Shown here: one piece after another, positions 44,211 through 59,200 of the stretch
How the letters are laid out: the number at the start of each line of letters is the position of its first letter
Position numbering within the stretch: the first letter of the stretch is position 1
From: Clavelina lepadiformis
Taxonomy: Eukaryota > Chordata > Ascidiacea > Aplousobranchia > Clavelinidae
Length of the DNA: 64,000 nucleotides
NCBI RefSeq assembly: GCF_947623445.1
Contig: NC_135240.1
Span: 4,464,001-4,528,000, forward strand
Direction: 5' to 3'
The notes under the pieces: model-generated
Database searches by the model: none
Seen by the model: the letters and a program-made list of their open reading frames with translations, nothing else
Told to the model about the DNA's origin: nothing
Program-made: the position numbers and the translations under genes

Positions 44211-47200
44211 ATGGCTGATGACGGGAAGAATGCAGAGGATTTGGCAAAGAAAGAAGAAAATGAAGAAAAAACTGAGAAATCGAAGCCAAATGGAACAAAA
44301 TCTCTTCCCCAAGATCTTACCAATGTTGGAGCTCAAGCAAAAACTGCAAAGACAAAATTTGCCGTTCTTAAGACTCTGATAGATGCAGTAGAAGTGTCGG
44401 ATCGAGACATCTTGGATACTGTGTTCAATCTAGTGAGTGATAAAGCGCTGATAATTATACTTATGACTGTCTAGCATCTTTATTTGTAGACCTTTTTACA
44501 ATAAAATATTGAATCCCGTCTACTCTCTCACTTTAACAATGGTGAGTCGAAATATTTTTTAGTGTTTTTGCTAACTGCAAATTAATATTTGGTGCTGGTG
44601 TGGGACTACCAGAACAGATTCCAAACAATTATTCATTTTCATGTCAATTGTCAAAAGAAATTCGATTCAATCCAATGCGTATTATCGTGCATAAAGCACT
44701 TGAAATATTGTTCAAATAATTTCACCTGCTTGTGGCGGATATCTTTCTACTTTCTACTCATAAATATTTTTTTTGTAGCTGGTTGGAGGAGACTTTGACC
44801 TGGAAGTTAATTTTGTGATCCAGGATGAAAAGTGCATCACTTATATGTTGGACATCATGGAAAGTTGCTCTGTGCAGTGCCAGGTTCATTTATTTGATTT
44901 CTATTTGTCAATTGTTGGTTATAAAACTTTGGGCTTGAAATCTTTTTATAAAAGTTAAGTTTGTTCCAAGTTTATGTTAAACTTGGGAAAATATTTATTT
45001 GTTTTAGGCTGAAATTTGGAGCAAATTTAAAGGAATTTGTCGTAAAAGTTACCGCAACCTTCAAGCTTGCGTGGAGGTTGGTCTTGTGCAACGACTCATC
45101 TCCATCCTGCCCTCCGCTGGTGAAGTTATTTCAGGTAAATTTGCTTAAACATAAACAATATGAGTTCATCCCATCATTCACTTTAAGAATTGAACTTCTT
45201 GTTTTATTCGATCAAATGTCTGGGATTTGTAAATCACGAAAACTCATGATTTTGTTCTAATCATGACATATTGTGACATCATTAAGACAATAATTTCAGA
45301 AGAAATGTTTCGTATGATTGTTCTCTTTTCCCATTATAGTTAGACTTTTTAGTTTTACTGAGTCAAAATGTAAGACAACAATATTATCGTAAATGTTGAT
45401 TCAAGATTGTGAAATCCATGAAATATGTAGTTGTTGTTGTCTGCACTTTGCGTGAATGAATCATAAATTGTCGTCTTGCCGTGTTAACATTTTCTTATTT
45501 TTGTCTGAATGATCACTGCCATAAGAGACCATCTGTCTGTTTGTTCAGAGCTCATCATTGATATGCTGGCCTTGCTCACAAGCTACAACGTCTCTGTGAA
45601 GGAGCTCAAACAACTCCTGAGCATGTTGAAAGGAGAAAATGGAAAATGGGTTTGTTACTTCGATTTAGGCCAATTGTTTTGTCATAATGATGAAATTATT
45701 TCGTAACAATTTGCTGTTGTTTGTCAATAATAGAGGTTATGATGTGTCTAGGTCACATATCCTGTAGCAGCTGTTGCTTAAACGTGGTCATAATTGTTTT
45801 ATTGTTAAAACTAAAGTAATTTACAACATCATCCAACTCCGCTTTTCATCTGAACCACAATCTTCTTCTTCTCCATCACCAGCCCCCATATGCTGTCAAG
45901 CTCCTTGGAGTCCTCCAGACAACGACTGAGCGACAGGGTCCTGATTGTTTCTTCAACTTCCCCGGGAAGCGGGACGCAGCAATCGCACTTCCCCCGTTGA
46001 AGTCGTGGCCGTATGCCAACGGCTTCACTTTCACGACCTGGTTTCGAATGGATCCACTTAACAGCCTCAGGGTGGACATGGACAAACCTTATTTATATTG
46101 GTGAGTGACGTTTTCCTAAAATCTGCTTCATTAAATATGACATCACACACACCTGCTGCCCATTGAATGGCGTTGTGCTTGGTTTCAAGCTCAGCTGTTG
46201 TTGGTTCATCTCATTTTGTTCTGTTTTATCAATGCATGAGAAAGCGTGACATGAAAACATTTTTACTTGATTGATTTTTTCATTGCTGGACCTCTCAGAG
46301 GTTCTCTTATATGTTCTATGCACATGAGCAGTGATTGTGTGCAGTTGTACGTGTGTCCTTGGCTAACCCTGCTTTATTCTGTAATTATAACATTTAAAAT
46401 ATAGTTCGAGTGCGTGGTTTATTACCAGACCTGTATTTATATTTGTTTGGGCATTCTCTTCGCAGACATATTCCAATGCTGACGTTAATCTATAAATAAT
46501 TAACCAGCACAGCAGAAAACTGTGCCGGTGATATATTCAAAGTGATGAAACCCTCATTGAATTGCTGCCCATGCTTGGACCATACAGTGGCATAATTTCC
46601 ATTGTGTCTAGAACAAGTTATTGATTATATGAGATGATATTGACCTGAATATATGTCATCATTATTTCCATTGTTCCTGCTGTAATCACAAAGCAAAGAT
46701 GAATTCCATTCAACGGTTCAACTTGTGTTTTTGTTCAATGCTTTGCTCATAAAATTTTAATTTTTTCAGTTTCCGCAACAGCAAGGGCATGGGTTACTCG
46801 GGACACTTTGTTGGCAGCTGCTTCATCGTCACCATTCTCAAAAGCAAAGGGAAAGGATTCCAGCACTGCCTCAAGTTTGAATTCAAACCACGAAAGGTCT
46901 TGCTTGGATTATAATTTCTTTAATGATTCGTTGTCTATGTGTGATACACTACATAGGTTAGGTGGACACTCTCACACTCTACCTGCAAACCATCTCTGTT
47001 TCCAAGCAATATTGGAACGAATGACATGATAATATGTGAATCTTTGATTGATTAGTGACAATGTCTGATTATTTACAATGCACACATTCACATACGTACG
47101 ACACTCACTGAATTGAAATTCACTTTAATGTTACTTCGGCACGATTTCATGAATTCCCTGCACGACTCTGTGGTTTAGACTGTTTATATTTCGCACGTTG

Positions 47201-50200
47201 CGGCCGCTTTTGCTCGAAATCTGGCACAAGCTGACCCTTGAATAGTAACCATTGTGTGGGCTGCATTGCAGTGGTACATGGTGACCATCGTGCACATCTA
47301 CAACCGCTGGAGGATGAGCGAGGTGAAGTGTTACGCCAACGGACAACTCGTCTCGTACAGTGAAATGAACTGGAGCATTGGAGGAAATGACGTGAGTTGT
47401 GATTTCTATCTTTCAACGGTTTAAAATGAACAACAAAGAAGATTGTTGTCGCAAATGACATAACGTTTGTCATATTGACTCATTGTTAAACCTTCTTTGA
47501 AATTAACCCTCTGAGCACAATTGCAGATCACTCTGACACGTGTTCTACTTCTGTTATAAGTTCAACCTTTCAGCTTTTCAATTATAAACGATTGCGTGGT
47601 TTTGGATTTTTTTCTAAGTAAATTTGTTGTGTTTGGGCTTAGGAGATATTTTTGCTACGTAAATGAACATGAAATCGTGTCTTTCCCTGCACTGATTGAA
47701 GGCTAGCTGGAACGTATGTGGAGTTACGTAACATTTCCGTAATTTGTTGCAGCAATTCGACAAATGCTTCCTGGGTTCCGCCGACACGATGGGAGACGAC
47801 TCCAGAGTGTTCTGTGGACAGATGACGGCGTCGTATGTGTTCAGTGAAGCCCTCAACCCATCGCAGGTCTATGCACTCTACCAACTCGGACCAAGTTACA
47901 AGGTAGGGACACCGTGTGGGAAATAGCTTGAAAGCAGCCAAACACCAACCTGACTTGACGACTTCTGTCAACAGAATCAATTCAAATTTCCTACGGAAAG
48001 TGACCATCTGCTTGCCAATCACCATCGCAAGGTTTTATATGAAGACCACAAGCTCTCTGACGCCATCGTGTTGGCGTACAACCCAAAATCGACAGACGGC
48101 CAACTCTGCCTCGAGTGCTCTCCACGGTCGCACAGCCGAGATGTTGGTGCCGATGCACAAAGGTGGTTTGTCCACAGCCCCCACGCCCTCATGCTGCCGG
48201 TGAGCTCCATCACTTGTTATTCTGCTTGGCTGTTTTAAGAATGTGCTGTAGCTTGAGATTAAGTCGTTCTTGTGTCAAGTCACATCAGCATTAACATGCA
48301 ACGTAATTTGGAGTCTCTTGTCAACACGTTATCCAGACCTTTCTCATTCTTTTTGGGGATTATTAATTGTTTGATTTCTATGTGGCAGGATGTCAAAGCT
48401 GTCGTTACACATTCAATTCACAGCGCACTTCACTCAGTAGGTGGCGTCGAAGTGCTCTTCCCATTGTTTGCTCAACTCGACTATCAACAGAAAGATGGCT
48501 CAGTCGAAACCACAGTCTGGTAAGTTGGTAGTTGGTTGTGACATCACAAACGATGTTGATAATCCTACGCAGCTGATTTGGTGCTGACGATAGTTGTGAG
48601 GAAGCCGGCATTGTACTCGCATAGTTTTATTTCGGAAGCAGATGAGATACTGGTCTAGTTTCCACTCAATTACCGTCATTTTTTCCTTCCAGTTCAACTT
48701 TGCTTGACTTTCTACTTCACTTGTTGAAGGGTTCGGTGAAAACGCAACAACAAGTTCTACAGGGGAAAGGATTCCTGGTCATTGGCACTCTGCTCGAGAG
48801 GGCACATAAAGATCATATAACTAGTTCGTTCAGCTTTCATTGTGAATATTTCTGTTAACTAATCAACTATCTGTTCATCTCATGCTGTGTTGCAGTGGAC
48901 GTGCTCAATACTCTGGTCTCGATGTCAAAGTTTCTCGATCAACTCCCCAACGGTGTCCCCCTCATGAGGCAATTCTGCGACCACATTCTGTTCAACCCTG
49001 CCTTGTGGATCCATACAAACACCAAGGTTTGGCTTCAATGCTTTGCTTGAACTTGCTGCTCTCAAAACACCACCGTACGCGCAGTGTTGCTGTCTACCGA
49101 TGTTGTAGTGGTTTTATCAATCAATAGTTTTTGGTTTGTATCACTCAATCATTCAGTTTTATCAGTGGTTTTATTCATCAGGTGCAAGTGTCGCTCTACA
49201 CTTACCTCGCCACCGAGTTCTCGTCGTCGCCCACAATTCAGACCAATCTACGCCGAGTCAGCACCGTGCTTCTGCTGATTCATTCTCTCAAGCACTATTA
49301 CTGGGTGGTGAATCCCCAGAACCGATCTGGGATTATTCCAAAAGGACTCGGTCAGTTGAGATCAGAAGTTGTGGAGTTTGCACACTTTATCATCTCCTTA
49401 CTTATTTTATTGGGAAACGATAAAATTCGCAGAATTAAAAGTCCATAAACATGAGAGAGAGTCGTAGACAAATTGATTGTCAGAGTCACTTATAGTTTCC
49501 ATAAAGCCTCATTTTAATAAAATGACCCAGGAAGAAACGCTTATTCACTCAATAGTCTTCGAAGCTTCTACTCCACATGACACAAACATTCATCTTATTC
49601 TTCGTCTTCTTCCAGATGGTGCTCGGCCCTCCAGTGATGAGATCCTCTCGCTCCGAGCTTTCATCCTCCTCTTCCTGAAGCAGCTCGTCACAAGATCTGG
49701 CACGATCCTGGAAGATGAACTCCAATCGATGCTGGGATATCTCCTCACCATGCACGAGGTATGTCCTCATCTTTTCATCTTTTATCCTCTTCTGTTCATC
49801 TTTAATCCTCTTCTTCTCTGCTCAGGATGAAAATATTCTCGACGTTCTTCAACTCCTCGTGGCGATGCTCAGCGAACACGGCTCCACAGTGACACCGGTG
49901 TTTGACCAGCAGAACGGAATCGCGGTTATCTTCAAGTTGCTCGGTTCTAGGTCCGAGGTGGTTCGTGTCCACTCCTTGAAGCTGCTCGCTTACTTCCTCA
50001 AGAACTGCTCGGACAAGTGAGTCCCGACTCTGACAAAGTGTCACCCACACAATGGTTCATGTTTAAGCAAATTCTTCATAGAGAGTATCATGCCAATTGG
50101 AGTGTTATTCATTACTCCATTGTTATGAAAATAATGTAGTGATTGTGGTGTTTGTTATCATCATTATGACATCACAATACACCTTAGGCGTAAGAATGAG

Positions 50201-53200
50201 CTGATGGAATCTCAGAGTCTTTTCATGTTGGTTGGCGAGAGGTTGCTGATATACGCCGACCAACTGACCGTATTGACATACAACGCAATGTACGAGGTGC
50301 TGATTGAGAACCCGTGCACCCAGATCCTTCATAAGCCCCATCAACACCCAGCCCCGTCCACTTTCATCCACAACCCAGGTAACCCCCGCACCGGTTAATT
50401 ACCATGAAATTCACACAATGGATAGTTTGCCTATAACTAATCTATCGCTTGAATATTCAGTTCGTCTGTTGTGTTCTGTAAGTTATATGATGTCAATTAA
50501 ATCCTTGACCTGGCATCCACAGCGATGATGAAAGTGACGGCTAATATGCTCCGGCAGTGCCCCAGTGAGAAGAGTTTTGAGATAAAAATGATCTTCCTCA
50601 ACGACCTGTTCATGCTCTTCCAAGCGAATCGAGATAATCGTCGCGTTCTCCTCCAGCAGTCCGTCTGGCAGGACTGGATGCTGGCGCTCGGGTGAATGAG
50701 CTGAGAACAGGCTCCCTGGGAATTGCACCCACGCAAGATGCATTCACTTAATCAATTTCTAACTTAGATATTAAACCACAACCAGGTTTATAAGATCGTA
50801 TTCACAACCAAACCAGTGAAAAAGTTATGTCACTACAGAATATGCGTGGGTGCGAAACCATGGTTACTGAGAATAACTTAACGTCGCTTCCCGAGATCTT
50901 GCTAATTTGAAGTAAACATCGAACAATGTTGTCATGGTCAGAGTGACAACTTTAATCCTTTCATTGTTCCCATTTAACCATCCACTTCTGCTTTAGCTAT
51001 CTTCATCCAAAAACATCGGATGAGTACAGATGCCAGGAGCTTGTGTACCAGCTCTTCAGAGTCCTCCTCTACCATGCCATCAAGCTGGAGTGGGGAGGAT
51101 GGAGGGTTTGGGTGGACACGCTCGCCATCGTACACTCCAAGGTGATGATGTCCAGTGTCCGCATATTAACTATGAATGCTCTCACTGAGCATTGCAGCTG
51201 TGACTTCGAGTAAGAACTCTTGAAATTAGCATCATTACTCTCTTTTTCCTTCAGGTGTCGTACGAGCAGCACAAGATCTATCTTGAGAAGATGTACGAAG
51301 ATTACAAGCAAGCGGAGCAGCATAGCAAGGCATCCGGACACATCACTGCAATTACGAGAGCACCTGCAAAGAAGCAGGAGCAAATTGTAGAAGATGCGAG
51401 TCAAGGTAAAATCACCTGATCCTAATCCTTATACAAGCCGGGATGATGTTTTAACCACATCCTCTTCTCATCAGAAGCTCCTCCTGCTATTGAGGATGCA
51501 GCATCCGGCAAAGTTACTCCTCAGGACGATGAAGTAGAAGTCACTGTGGAGGTTACAGATGCTGATGAAGAAGAGGAGGAATGCAAGAGTAATGAGGATG
51601 CCGATGGAAGTCCAGATGATGAAGAAACCGAGGCTGCTGCTGCAGAGAATTCCGCTGAAGCAAAAGATGAAAACAAAGACGACAGTCTAAATGAGAAACA
51701 CACTCTTCCACTGAATGAGGATGCCTCTAGTGGTGATGAATCCACTCAAGAAGAGGTTGTCACTCAAAATGAAAATGTTACTCAGGATGAGGTTGTCACT
51801 CAGGATGAGGTTGTCACTCAGGATGTGGTTGTCACTCAAGATGAGGTTGTCACTCAGGATGAGGTTGTCACTCAAGATGAGGTTGTCACTCAGGATGAGG
51901 TTGTCACTCAGGATGAGGTTGGCACTCACGATGAGGTTGGCACTCACGATGAGGTTGGCACTCAAGATGAGGTTGTCACTCAGGATGAGGTTGTCACTCA
52001 GGATGAGGTTGTCACTCAGGATGAGGTTGTCACTCAAGATGAGGTTGTCACTCAGGATGAGGTTGTCACTCAAGATGAGGTTGTCACTCAGGATGAGGTT
52101 GTCACTCAGGATGAGGTTGGCACTCACGATGAGGTTGGCACTCACGATGAGGTTGGCACTCAAGATGAGGTTGTCAATCAGGATGAGGTTGTCACTCAAA
52201 ATGAAAATGTCACTCAGGATGAGGTTGTCACTCAAAAAGAAGTTGTCACTGAGGATGAGGTTGTCACTCAAAACGAAAATGACACTCAAGATGAAGATGT
52301 CACTCAGGATGAAGATGTCACTCAGGATGAAGTTGTCACTCAAGGTGAAAATGTCTCAACAGCTGCGGATGCCACAAATGAGGAGGAAAAATCACAAGAT
52401 GAAGCTGAAAGTGGGAAGGAGGACATTAGTCCAGATCCTAATGTTGAGAAAGATGCTGAAGATGAGGTGGAAGAAGATGAAAGTTATGGTCCTGCCTCTG
52501 AACATCAGGAACCAACTCCCAGAGAAGATGACGGTGAAAGCGCCGAGCAGGATAAGAAAGATGATATCCAAGATGAAGATGAGGGCAAGGATGTTGAAGA
52601 AGTTCCCATCGAAGCTGCATCCTCCAAGCAAGAGAGTGGAGCGAAAGAAGAGCATGGAATGGAAGAGATCGGTGATCATGGAGTCGAGTCCTCTGACTCC
52701 AAAAAGCATGTTGATGACTCATCCAGTGATCCTGGAAACAGTGATGAGATTGGAAATGAATCTTCGGAGCAAGAGACTCCTCCAGAACCTGCTGATACTT
52801 TCAGAGGAGAGGAGGCCCCCCAGGAGAGTCCGGATGCAGTCAAAAATGTAGCAAAGGAAACAGGAGATCGATCGAAAGATGTGGATGAGCCATCTGTGAA
52901 TGCTTCACCAAAGTCATCTGCTGATGAAAGATCATTGGAAGCTCAATCGGTGTGAAAATTGTGTCATAGATCTAATAATGATGTCATAATACTTTTAATA
53001 ACTTCCGATCCTGGAAGCAGTGAAATTCAGTAGTAATTGTTTGTCATTTATATTTTAATAACTGTGTTGGGGCACAGCAGCAAGATTTTACTGCTCACTT
53101 CCAATAACTTATGCAATTCATGTTCCAATATCTAAGTCTATGAAACAGTGCTTGCATATACCCATAGCTACTTTGTCTTACTTATGATGATAATTTGCAG

Positions 53201-56200
53201 ACATATGGCTCATATAATGACATAGCACTAATGATCTTGCTCATGAACCATCATTATGACCTCACAGGCATCATCGTCACAGCAGCAGTTTAGCCCGGGT
53301 CCCCGCACCGTCGTGTTTCGAGTTCCCGAGTTTAAATGGTCCGACATCCACTTGAGATTGCTAGACGACCTCTTTACTTGCCTAGAGGGCGACATAGAGT
53401 CATGGAAATCGTAAGTTGGTCGTGACGTCATTCACGTGCACGCTTCATCTTATTCATATCATGTGTCGCAGAACGCAAGCTCCTCTCAATGAGATTGTGA
53501 ACAGCAACGACAATCTCATATTCCTCCACAACACGATTCACCTCGTCTCGCAGATGGTCGACAACATCGTCCTCGCATGTGGAGGCATCCTCCCCATTCT
53601 ATCCTCCGCCACCTCGTCCACCGTATGGCCATAGAAATATCACAATTTTCCATCAATCATGTAATTTTTGCGCAACCTCAGAGTATTAATTGTACATCTT
53701 GCTTTCCAGTACGAATTGGACATGATTGAGTCAAGTCACGGACTCTCCATGGAGTCTGCGTGGACTATCTTGAACCGACTCGCTTTGTTCACTGATGTCC
53801 TCGTGTTTCAGTCGTCGATCAACCTGAGTGAAATTGAAGTCGACAAGAACATGTCTTCGGGAGGAATACTTCGCCAGTGTCTGAGGATTGGTGAGACATT
53901 AGTCAAGTTTCGTATCGATTTCTTCTCTTTCTTGTGATTATTAAAGTGACTTTGTTGCAGCGTGCATGTGCGCTGTCCGGAACTGCCTCGAGACTCGCTA
54001 CCTCCGACAAAGCCCCAGTGTCCCATCAACCCCCAATTGTCTTCATTTATCCTCAAATGGGAAAGCATTTCAGAATGATGTGAGATGATAGTCTGTTAGA
54101 TATGAGACGTCTAATCATAATTATTTTGAACACACTTCTGGTTGTTGGAGTTGTAAAGTGTCACAATGGTTGGCATCTGTCTTGTTTTATACCTAACAAG
54201 ACTCCTCCTGCAGAATGATGTGTCCCCTGATGACGATGATGATGAGATTGTTTCTGCTGTGGAGGCGGCCAGCATCTTGCTCTCACTGATGTCAAACAAG
54301 TTCACTCCCATCCTAGACCCTTTCATGCTCCTCCAGGATGCAGAGGTAGAGAGGTTGAGAGCGACCATCTACAGGGATGTGGTAAGTTCTTGCATCATGC
54401 ATCATCCTCCGCATCCGGATTAACTCCTCCCCTTCAGGATGATGGGAAGCAGGCTCAGTTCCTTGCGCTCGCCGTTGTCTACTTCATGTCGGTCCTCATG
54501 GTGTCAAAGTATCGGGACATGTTGGACCCAGACAGCTGCAAGAGGCTCCAGGAGGCAACCGTCGCAAAGAGAATGTCGCCCAAAAAGAAGTTACAAGGTG
54601 TCTATTAGGATGTTTCATTTTTTCACCATTTTGGAATTTAAAAAAGCTTGGGGTCTCCCTAGGCGGTATTTTGGGCACAATGAAAGAATCTGAACTTTTT
54701 TTAAATTTATGACGTCATTTTGAGGTTGCACCCCCTTGTTGAAGTTTCAATAGGGGTGCATTTTTATGAATTGGCGGTACCTTGGTAACCGATAGAGCTA
54801 GAGCTATGATCAAGGTCTCAAAAGATGCAGAACAGCTGGTTTCCTATAACCACTCAATACATTTTAACTGTATTTTTGCTCTAGAAAAAAAGTTATTTGA
54901 GAAAAACCAAAATTTTGACATATTTTGCATACAAGTCAACATGTCAGATTAACTATTAATTATTTAAGTAAATTACTGATGGAAATATTTCAAAATAAAA
55001 GAATAAAAACATTTGTGATGCAACAACAATTTTAACTAGTATAAAAAAACAATGCGATTATTTTAAAAGTAATTTAAAAGTTTAATAATCCTTAGTATAC
55101 TGGGACGCTCAAGTGGTAGCCATACTAGTCAACTTGGTGGTTAGTGCTTTTGTCTTACAGTTGGTTTGAAGATGGCACTCACCAGATCAGCTTTATCCAA
55201 TGCTTTTATTAAATATTAAAAGCTTGCTGGCAATGTTTTGCCTACCAACATGGATGTTTTGAATCACTATTATTTTGAAAGTAAGCGCTTAAGTGAAACA
55301 AATCGAAAGTTCATCCGGAAAGCACCAGCTTTCAATGATGTTAAAAAGAAAATTGTCCAAGATGTTGCTGATCTTTGGATGAAAGCAAGCTTCTCAACAG
55401 TAAGCTTGATAAGGATTGTTACCAAGCTAAAACAACTGATTAAGAAGTTTAATCTTACACGAAAAAAGAGCAAAAAAGATAAAAAAATGTGATATTTTTA
55501 AAGAAGATTAGTTAACAAATTTATTTGACATTTGTAAGTGCAAGTGTAGTATTGAGGAAAATCCATCACTGAAAAATAAAAATCTTGCTTGCAGTTGTGT
55601 TTTTGAAGACCAGATACCTTCAGAAGAGATTGATTTTCTCAAAGATCAGCAAACCACAAGAAAATGATCATGTCCTCAGTTACTGGAACATCAGTTACAG
55701 GGGAAGTACAAAAAAAGGAAAAGTGGTAGACAACAGTTTCTGCAGTGACAAATTCTGCTTGTTAGGGTTAGCTTCTCATTGTCTTACATTGTTTCAGTCT
55801 ATGTACCCTCCTTTGTAATGATACATTTGCATCTAAAAGCTTGTGATGGTCCTTTTCTTACTCTTTTTCCACGCAACCTTCTTCTTGCTTATAGAGAAAT
55901 CCAGCCAGATGGTGCTGATATGGTAATGAAGTATTACTTGGATCATGCGGTACAATGGCTTAACCATGAAAATGTGGCTTTAAGTGTTTATTCTGAGGTG
56001 CCACCATACCCAATCGAGGCTGTTAAATTATCCACTTTCATGCCGCTATCCATCGATGTACATAACTTGTTTGTATGAATGTAATGCTGGTTTAAAGCAA
56101 TTTTTCACATTGAACAGCAAACAAGCACCTTGCATTGCTTCAAATGACGTTGATCCAGAATTTTAGAAAGCCATTGAAAACAATAATAGGTACAATGAAA

Positions 56201-59200
56201 GGAAAATTGGATGGTTGAAATATATTCTGCCGGACAAAATTCGTCAAAACAAATCTACTCTCAGGTGTACTGATTTTCGTTTGCAAGCATACCTGTGCAA
56301 TACGGATAACAAAACAATTAGCAAGGACAGTGGTTTTTTGTGTCAACATGAACTGTTGTTTGTGTCGGTTGTTAGTTTAAAGAATAAAAATAAATTTGAA
56401 TAATAAATACCGTTTGTTAATTGGATTACAGGACTGTTCTTACACAGTAGAGTAACGCATAAGTTGAAATCAAAGTCGTAGTTAACACAATTGTTTATTC
56501 AATCCTTCCCGAAATACCGATATAACAGTTTTTTACACGAACTGCTGTAATTTTAAGTTTATTTTAGATGTATTTTTGTATAGCTTACCTATAAAACCTT
56601 TTGCTTTTCATGGCGAAGGCCAAGGTAAAAATTTACAATCATCACCAAGGAAAATAAAGGTCCAATTGGGAACTATATGGTGATTTGCATACAAAATTTG
56701 TCAAAATTTTGGTTTTTCTCAAATAACTTTTTTTCTAGAGCAAAAATACAGTTAAAATGTATTGAGTAGTTATAGGAAACCAGCTATTCTGCATCTTTTG
56801 ACACTTTGATCATAGCTCTAGCTCAATCGGTTACCAAGATATCGCCAATTCATAAAAATGCACCCCCACCGAAACTTCAGCAAGGGGGTGCAACCTCAAA
56901 ATGACGTCATAAATCAAAAAAAAGTTCAGATTCTTTCATTGTGCCCAAAATACTGCCTAGGGAGACCCCAAGCTTTTTTAATTTCCAAAATGGTGAAAAA
57001 ATGAAACATCCTAGTGTCTATGGAGCATGGTTGGGTGGAGTTTGCTCGTACTTGCGTAGATGCTGCCAGAGTTTCCGACATAAAAATATGAATGTAATAA
57101 CCCTAGGAATAAATTTGTTGCAGACCATGGAGCTCACATGCCGTCGTCCCCGAAAAGTGTCAAGTTTATTCCGGAACCTTCGACAACAGCAACCTCCAAT
57201 GGCGTAGTGTCTCCAGCAGAACCCACCAATCAGAGCCCAGAAAAAGGTTTGTAAGTCCAAGTGATTAATAAATCGCTGACTAATCAACTTTGACGAACTG
57301 TTGCTGCTCACAGAGATTGAGATTGCTCCAGAAGCAAAGCAGCCGGTGTCAAACAAGCTTTCATCAAGCAGCGTGCAGGTAACACAGTGCAAGGTTCCAT
57401 TAATTTTAATGATTTTGTGGACGTAGTTACGTAGAAACTGTTGAAAGTTTTTCAACTTCTTAACATAGAACAACATAGGCTCAACATAGAACTTCAAAGT
57501 TGAATCTGATTTTAGTTTTAAAGCATGTTATTTTGTTATTTGCTTGTCTACTGAAGAAAGTTTTATTTCTACTTTTGCCATGTTAGATATTTTGATAAAT
57601 ATAATATGAGTTTTATTAAATTTAAGTTGAAGCCTGGTTAATTTGATTTTCATCGTTTAATTTGTCTTAATTTCGGTGTGGGCAATTTTGAAAGGATATT
57701 TTGCGAAACTTGGCAAAACGAACCGATGACGACAACAATGCATCTGTCGCCCATGAGCGAGTATCGCCAAATCTTTTTCCCGTTCAGGTAGCAATGTGTC
57801 GTGCGTGTAATTATGACATCATAATTTATGAGTGACTAACCACCTTTGGCTCTGTGTGTGATGGAAGATTTTGGCACCAATCCATGTGACTATGTTAATT
57901 GCTCAATATCAGATTTGCTTGGAATGTTTCATGACTTAGAGCCGCTTTATCAAACTAGCTGAAGCATGTGTGTTAGTGAATGCATGTCTGTCTTATGATC
58001 TGTTCATTAATTATTGGTTCATGTTCACACCATTGACATCGACATTTGTTGAAGATCTTCATTAATTTAACTGCAAACATCTTGTTGGCATGTTAGAAAT
58101 TAGAAATGGTCTAAATGGTTAGAAATTTCTAGTTGAATGAAAGGAATTGGTTAATTTGAAAATATTTTATTATAGTTCCCCGTTAATGAGAGGATTTTAA
58201 TTAAAAGTTTGTGCCAGGTGACTTCGATCCAGTCGACATTCCAAACATTTGATCGAAGCGTCAAGGTTCAAGCCAAGCAGGACAAAGCACCAGAAGGTTC
58301 AACTCGATGTGACGTCACAATGACTTGATATAAGACCATCATCTTATTTTTGTTGTTTGCATCAGACACATCCGAAGAGGAAGCAGAGAGCAAAGAGAGA
58401 GCCATAGCAACAACCGCGGTTGCCACGGCTGCAGAGGTTGCCGTGACGAACGGGGGAGCTGACCACGACGACCTGCCCCAGATCGACCCTTCAACTGTGG
58501 CCATAGTCGAGGATGGTGAGGTCAAAGTTGAATTAGTGCAAAAAGTAGAGTGAGGAGTGAGTTTGTAAGATGCGTACTTTTGAACAGAAGCGGATGTTTC
58601 ATCGAGGTTGGAGCGTTCCATGGACAAACTTGCTCCTCTTCTGCGAGACATCTTCCTCGATTTCTCCTCCTTCCTCAGCAAGAAGTTGGTTGGGAGCCAT
58701 GGTCAGGAGTTGCAAGGTGATTTGTAATTCTTTGTTTATTTGACTTCGATATTTCAGTTGCGAATGTCTGAATAGATATCTCTGCTGGAATACTGTAATT
58801 GGCATTCATAAAAATAACCTTTTTAATATAACAGTTAATCTTTATATTTATCTCATCGTTAAAACGGCTGCTTCAATAAACGAGTGAATTCTAACAAAAG
58901 TCTTCCCTCATCTCTGACAGGATTCTCCTGCATGAAGTCGTACGCGTCAGTCGTGGAGCTCGTCATGCTGCTCTGCTCTCAAGAATGGCAGAATTCGATC
59001 CAGAAGAACGCCGGCCTCGTGTTCATCGAGCTCATCAATGAAGGAAGGTTGGTTGCAATGCTGACTCGGATAACTAGCTTTGTTACATCAAACACATATG
59101 ACGTCATGACAGTATATTGACACCTCCCATATCACGACAGGTTGCTCTGTCACGGGATGAAGGATCACGTGGTTAAAGTGGCCAATGAGGCGGACTTCAT

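Noticed and set aside
51687-52851. Long open frames on the - strand and in a second + frame across the neurobeachin acidic exon.
   Set aside because: They come from the 18-bp repeat, a multiple of three that lacks stops in several frames. Composition is monotonous and only the frame linked to the neighbouring exons fits the protein.
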